64,000 bases of DNA from contig JAODTK010005771.1 of NCBI GenBank assembly GCA_026419785.1, positions 310,001 through 374,000 on the forward strand, written 5' to 3'. Of this stretch, positions 61,116-64,000 are shown one piece after another. Within the stretch, counting starts at the first letter, position 1, and every line of letters begins with the position of its first letter. This DNA is from Sclerodactyla briareus. Its lineage: Eukaryota; Echinodermata; Holothuroidea; Dendrochirotida; Sclerodactylidae. The notes beneath the pieces were generated by a model that did no database searches, was not told the origin of the DNA, and worked only from the letters and a program-made list of their open reading frames with translations. The translations under genes were made by a program, and so were the position numbers.

Positions 61116-62199
61116 AAGCGTTTGTAAGAATACAGGTAAACATTGAATCAGTCGATCATTTGTGGATTTCATGATCCGGTTATTGGCCACTGATTCGTTC
61201 AACCATTTGTTGATACATGTTCTGAGAGTCCACGTTACATGGAACTAACTCGCCAAACGTCCGTTATCAAACTGATCCGCTTCCGTATAGAGTTCCAAAG
61301 TACGTATCATATTGTAAGCTCGAGGGACTGTTCGTAGTATGCAGTATTTTTACCAGTACTTGACAGGCATGCCTCTCCCCATTCTCACGCTCCGTGTTTT
61401 AATGAAAAAGGACTCGTGACGAACACACTGAAATATGTATATGTATATCAAGTTAACCAGACAAATGAAATGATGATGAATATTTACAAAGTCTAGAATA
61501 GCATTCTGAGTACCTAGGCTAATTATTCAATTTACTTTATGATCTGAAAATTAGACTCAAACGTGATAGCTCAACAGGGCATCCCATAAGGGGTATAATA
61601 CAAAGTCAGTCTCAACATTCTGTCCCCCCCCCCCCCCCCCCCCCCCATACAATCCAATCCGACCAGCGTGCTCTCGTCCGAGGATATGTTTTGTGTTCCC
61701 AAGCTCTTATAGCACGCGCGCTACCCGGAACGGGGGTTGAATTCAGTTCAAGCAGCCTGCCTTTCCGATGCACTTAGCTGTTGGGTTGCTGAACAATACC
61801 CTTCGTTTGCATTACCATTTCACATGCATAGGCCTTCATCTGAGCACTCATCGGCCTGTCTTATTCCACCTTACAACGCCTGTTTAGACATTAACAACGC
61901 TGCGCAATACTTTGATCATTGACTCCCTGGAGTGAGAACCGTTTCCTCTTTTTAACAGGACGTAATAAGTGAAGGCACTTCATTGAGAGTGTTGCCCAAT
62001 CATCAATTTATCGAATTCACCTCATAAGACACGAACGATTGGCATCAAAAATCGCAACCAGGCTGGATATCGAGAGGTGGATGTAGGCTTACGGCTTTCA
62101 CATGCCTTTAACAGCTAGGTAGGTATACGCTTGTAGGCCCAAGAGCATTATATAAAAGATGGACATGTCTGTTAAGCAAGCTGATTTTTCAACATAGGT
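61116..62199. other. no recognisable gene; long poly(C)
   Basis: A run of 23 C lies at 61624-61646, the longest homopolymer I noted. The rest holds only short frames with no recognised motif. Confidence 0.5.
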
Positions 62200-62640
62200 C
62201 CCAAACCATGTGAGACGTTAACATACTAAACTCTCTGAAAATCCCAGTTTTTGTGGAACTTGAAAATTCAGAGATGGCGTCCAAAATACCGCCTTTTCCC
62301 TGTTTCGCCCATTTTGTCTCCAAATTATCCAAAGGAATGGAACGGTGTCTCTTCATGTGGTTTTGAGGCCGAGGAAATCATTAAAACAGTTCTCTTAGTA
62401 ATTCGATGCTTTATTAATGACATAAACCAAGATGGCTCCAAAATGATTAGATGGCCGTCCATTTTCTTCTTGACAGTTTTGCATTGGAAGTGAAAAGCTG
62501 TTTAAATAAGTTTTTGAGGTATGGAGGATGAAACTAATAATAGAAATTACTATCTGAGTAATCGAATGTGTCCATAGCGCATAAACCAAAATGGGCGCCC
62601 CAAAATCATTCGAAAAGCTAAGTACTCCTAGAACTTTAGC
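62200..62640 (+). repeat. degenerate tandem repeat, about 160-bp unit
   Basis: AGATGGCGTCCAAAAT (62270), AGATGGCTCCAAAATG (62430) and AAATGGGCGCCCCAAAAT (about 62588) are spaced by about 160 bp. Each is preceded by a TTTTGAGG...GAAA...GTAATTCGATG-type stretch and by ATAAACCA in the last two. Confidence 0.75.
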
Positions 62641-62723
62641 TATATATTTGGTTCAGCATATCGTTGTACTGACAAATCAGTTCCATCCGCCTCACGGCTC
62701 ATGGTGGCATTCTCTTTGTCATA

Positions 62724-64000
62724 ACAAATACGGATCGCGCCGATGAACGATCGAAGATATCGGAACCTCAACCCCTTTCAATGTCCAGCATTTTCCCCCT
62801 CAATTCGTGGTTTGTTGTGTAGGACCTGTCAACGCGGCGCCGAAGTGCTGCATAAATCTTTCAGTTTTGGTTAGGAAATGTTGTTATTGAGGTTGGTTAT
62901 AGAGCTCGTCGTGGCACGATGCATCCTCGAGGTCCGTACATTTTTGCGCATAACACTCCGGCTCCGTGACGGGAGGGGCAGGCCTCCCGATGGTCCATTC
63001 ATGAATGGCTATCATGGATATGGGGGGGGGGGGTCTCCTCATGATTTTGGTTGAGAGGACGCTATTGCATGTCGTTCCCCAATTTTAATCCAACTGCTTA
63101 TTTTCGCTTATACTGTCAATGCGACATATTTCAGTTCATTACGGATTACTTACCTTTGTGATGGAGTATACGACTTCTCCAGTGTTGAATCTCGAAACTG
63201 CTCACTTCGCACGCCGATGTCATTACTGCTTTCATTGTTTTCATGACCCCTCTTCGTTCATAGGTGCAAGTGTATCAGCCTCTCACCGATGGCTAATATA
63301 ACTTCCTCCACACCACAAGGCTACACTTTCAAGGTCAAAGGGTGTTACGGGGCACAATAGGACATGATCTTGACATTCAACACTAATTTGTCTCGGTATA
63401 GTTGTGCGGTTTTCGCTACAGCACCATTGGTGCTCTCGTTTGTAGTAAATATTTCCCCGATAGTTTGCACACTGGTAGAGCCTCGTGCCTTCCACCCGGG
63501 ATAAACGGGGTCAATTTTCCAGTCAGGTCATATCAAATCTTTCGTATGATGTTTGCCTTCCCGCTGGAAACGCTCAGCACAGGGGATGGGAGCAGGGACA
63601 AGCGAGTGGTAGGCAATTTACAAGATGCCGTTTGCGTGTGATAACCAACCCCACCCCCCCACTTATACTACCACCGCCAAAGAGGCATTGCCTTAATTTG
63701 GTGAGAGCTTTCGCATGACAATAGTGCAGTATCCCCAGGTCTGCATTCTTGCATTTGAATGGGTGCCGTGGATTGGTTCGATCAACTCTGCTCGGCAGTA
63801 TACCATAAAAAAATGTCTACGAGTACGACCCCTCCTTCGTGACGTCACAAATCATTTCAAAATACTGTCGTAGGCCGATGGTATTGTGATATAGGAAGTA
63901 CGAATATTCAAGCTCTGACTATTGTACGACAACGCACGACTATGCCGATAATCAGCTATATTCATAATAATCCTATTTGAAATCGAGGCAAGCGTTTTGT
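62724..64000 (+). repeat. second copy of the 59.8-kb segment, cut by the window end
   Basis: The counterpart of 59850-61115 with frequent one-base indels and a shorter G run (63020-63030). It continues at least to the window end, so the full unit length is unknown. Confidence 0.88.

Overview
The window looks like nuclear genomic DNA of a marine invertebrate animal. This rests on sequence character, not on any diagnostic gene. It is AT-rich, and the interpretable sequence is mostly dispersed repeats of types common in marine animals: a tRNA-derived SINE whose tail carries a GCGCTATATAA motif, a jockey/CR1-like LINE, a Penelope-like element with a GIY-YIG-type C-terminus, fold-back and MITE-like inverted repeats, and long poly(G)/poly(C) runs. 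I see no operons, rRNA, CRISPR or intact single-frame gene. Duplicated segments differ from each other largely by one- or two-base indels, and coding relics break at homopolymers. The window may therefore be a poorly polished long-read assembly as well as old repeats, so frameshifts should not be read automatically as biological inactivation.

The clearest host-gene signals are two fragments of the heparan sulfate glucosamine 3-O-sulfotransferase (HS3ST) family, both on the plus strand. One at about 3700-4512 covers most of the sulfotransferase domain, with two compensating frameshifts in G runs and two stops in its upstream part. The other at about 24420-25230 is more decayed. HS3STs are Golgi enzymes that transfer sulfate from PAPS to glucosamine in heparan sulfate.

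Layout: 1-3700 holds a 106-bp tandem repeat and a small mobile-element fragment. 3700-4512 is the first HS3ST-like locus. 6375-7710 is a tandem array with long and short units. 7876-8040 and 10197-10573 are two copies of one SINE family. 10656-13260 is a decayed LINE with endonuclease and reverse transcriptase in order. 18644-22054 is a large inverted-repeat element with a second GC-rich inverted repeat nested inside. 24420-25230 is the second HS3ST-like relic. 25890-27200 is a decayed relative of the 6.4-kb array. 29835-35422 is a (TA)n-rich block with two head-to-tail copies of a Penelope-like element, the upstream one 5'-truncated. 37797-37997 is a MITE. 45444-46864 is a fold-back-like element abutting a 21-bp minisatellite. 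51985-55830 is a tandem duplication of about 1.97 kb, and 59850-64000 contains another duplication offset by about 2.87 kb.

The genes do not form a pathway here. The window reads as a repeat-dense intergenic or gene-poor region with two related sulfotransferase loci about 21 kb apart. The most unusual structures are the tandem Penelope-like arrangement, the fold-back element with about 42-bp modular arms beside a 21-bp satellite, and the two-length tandem array that recurs at three places.
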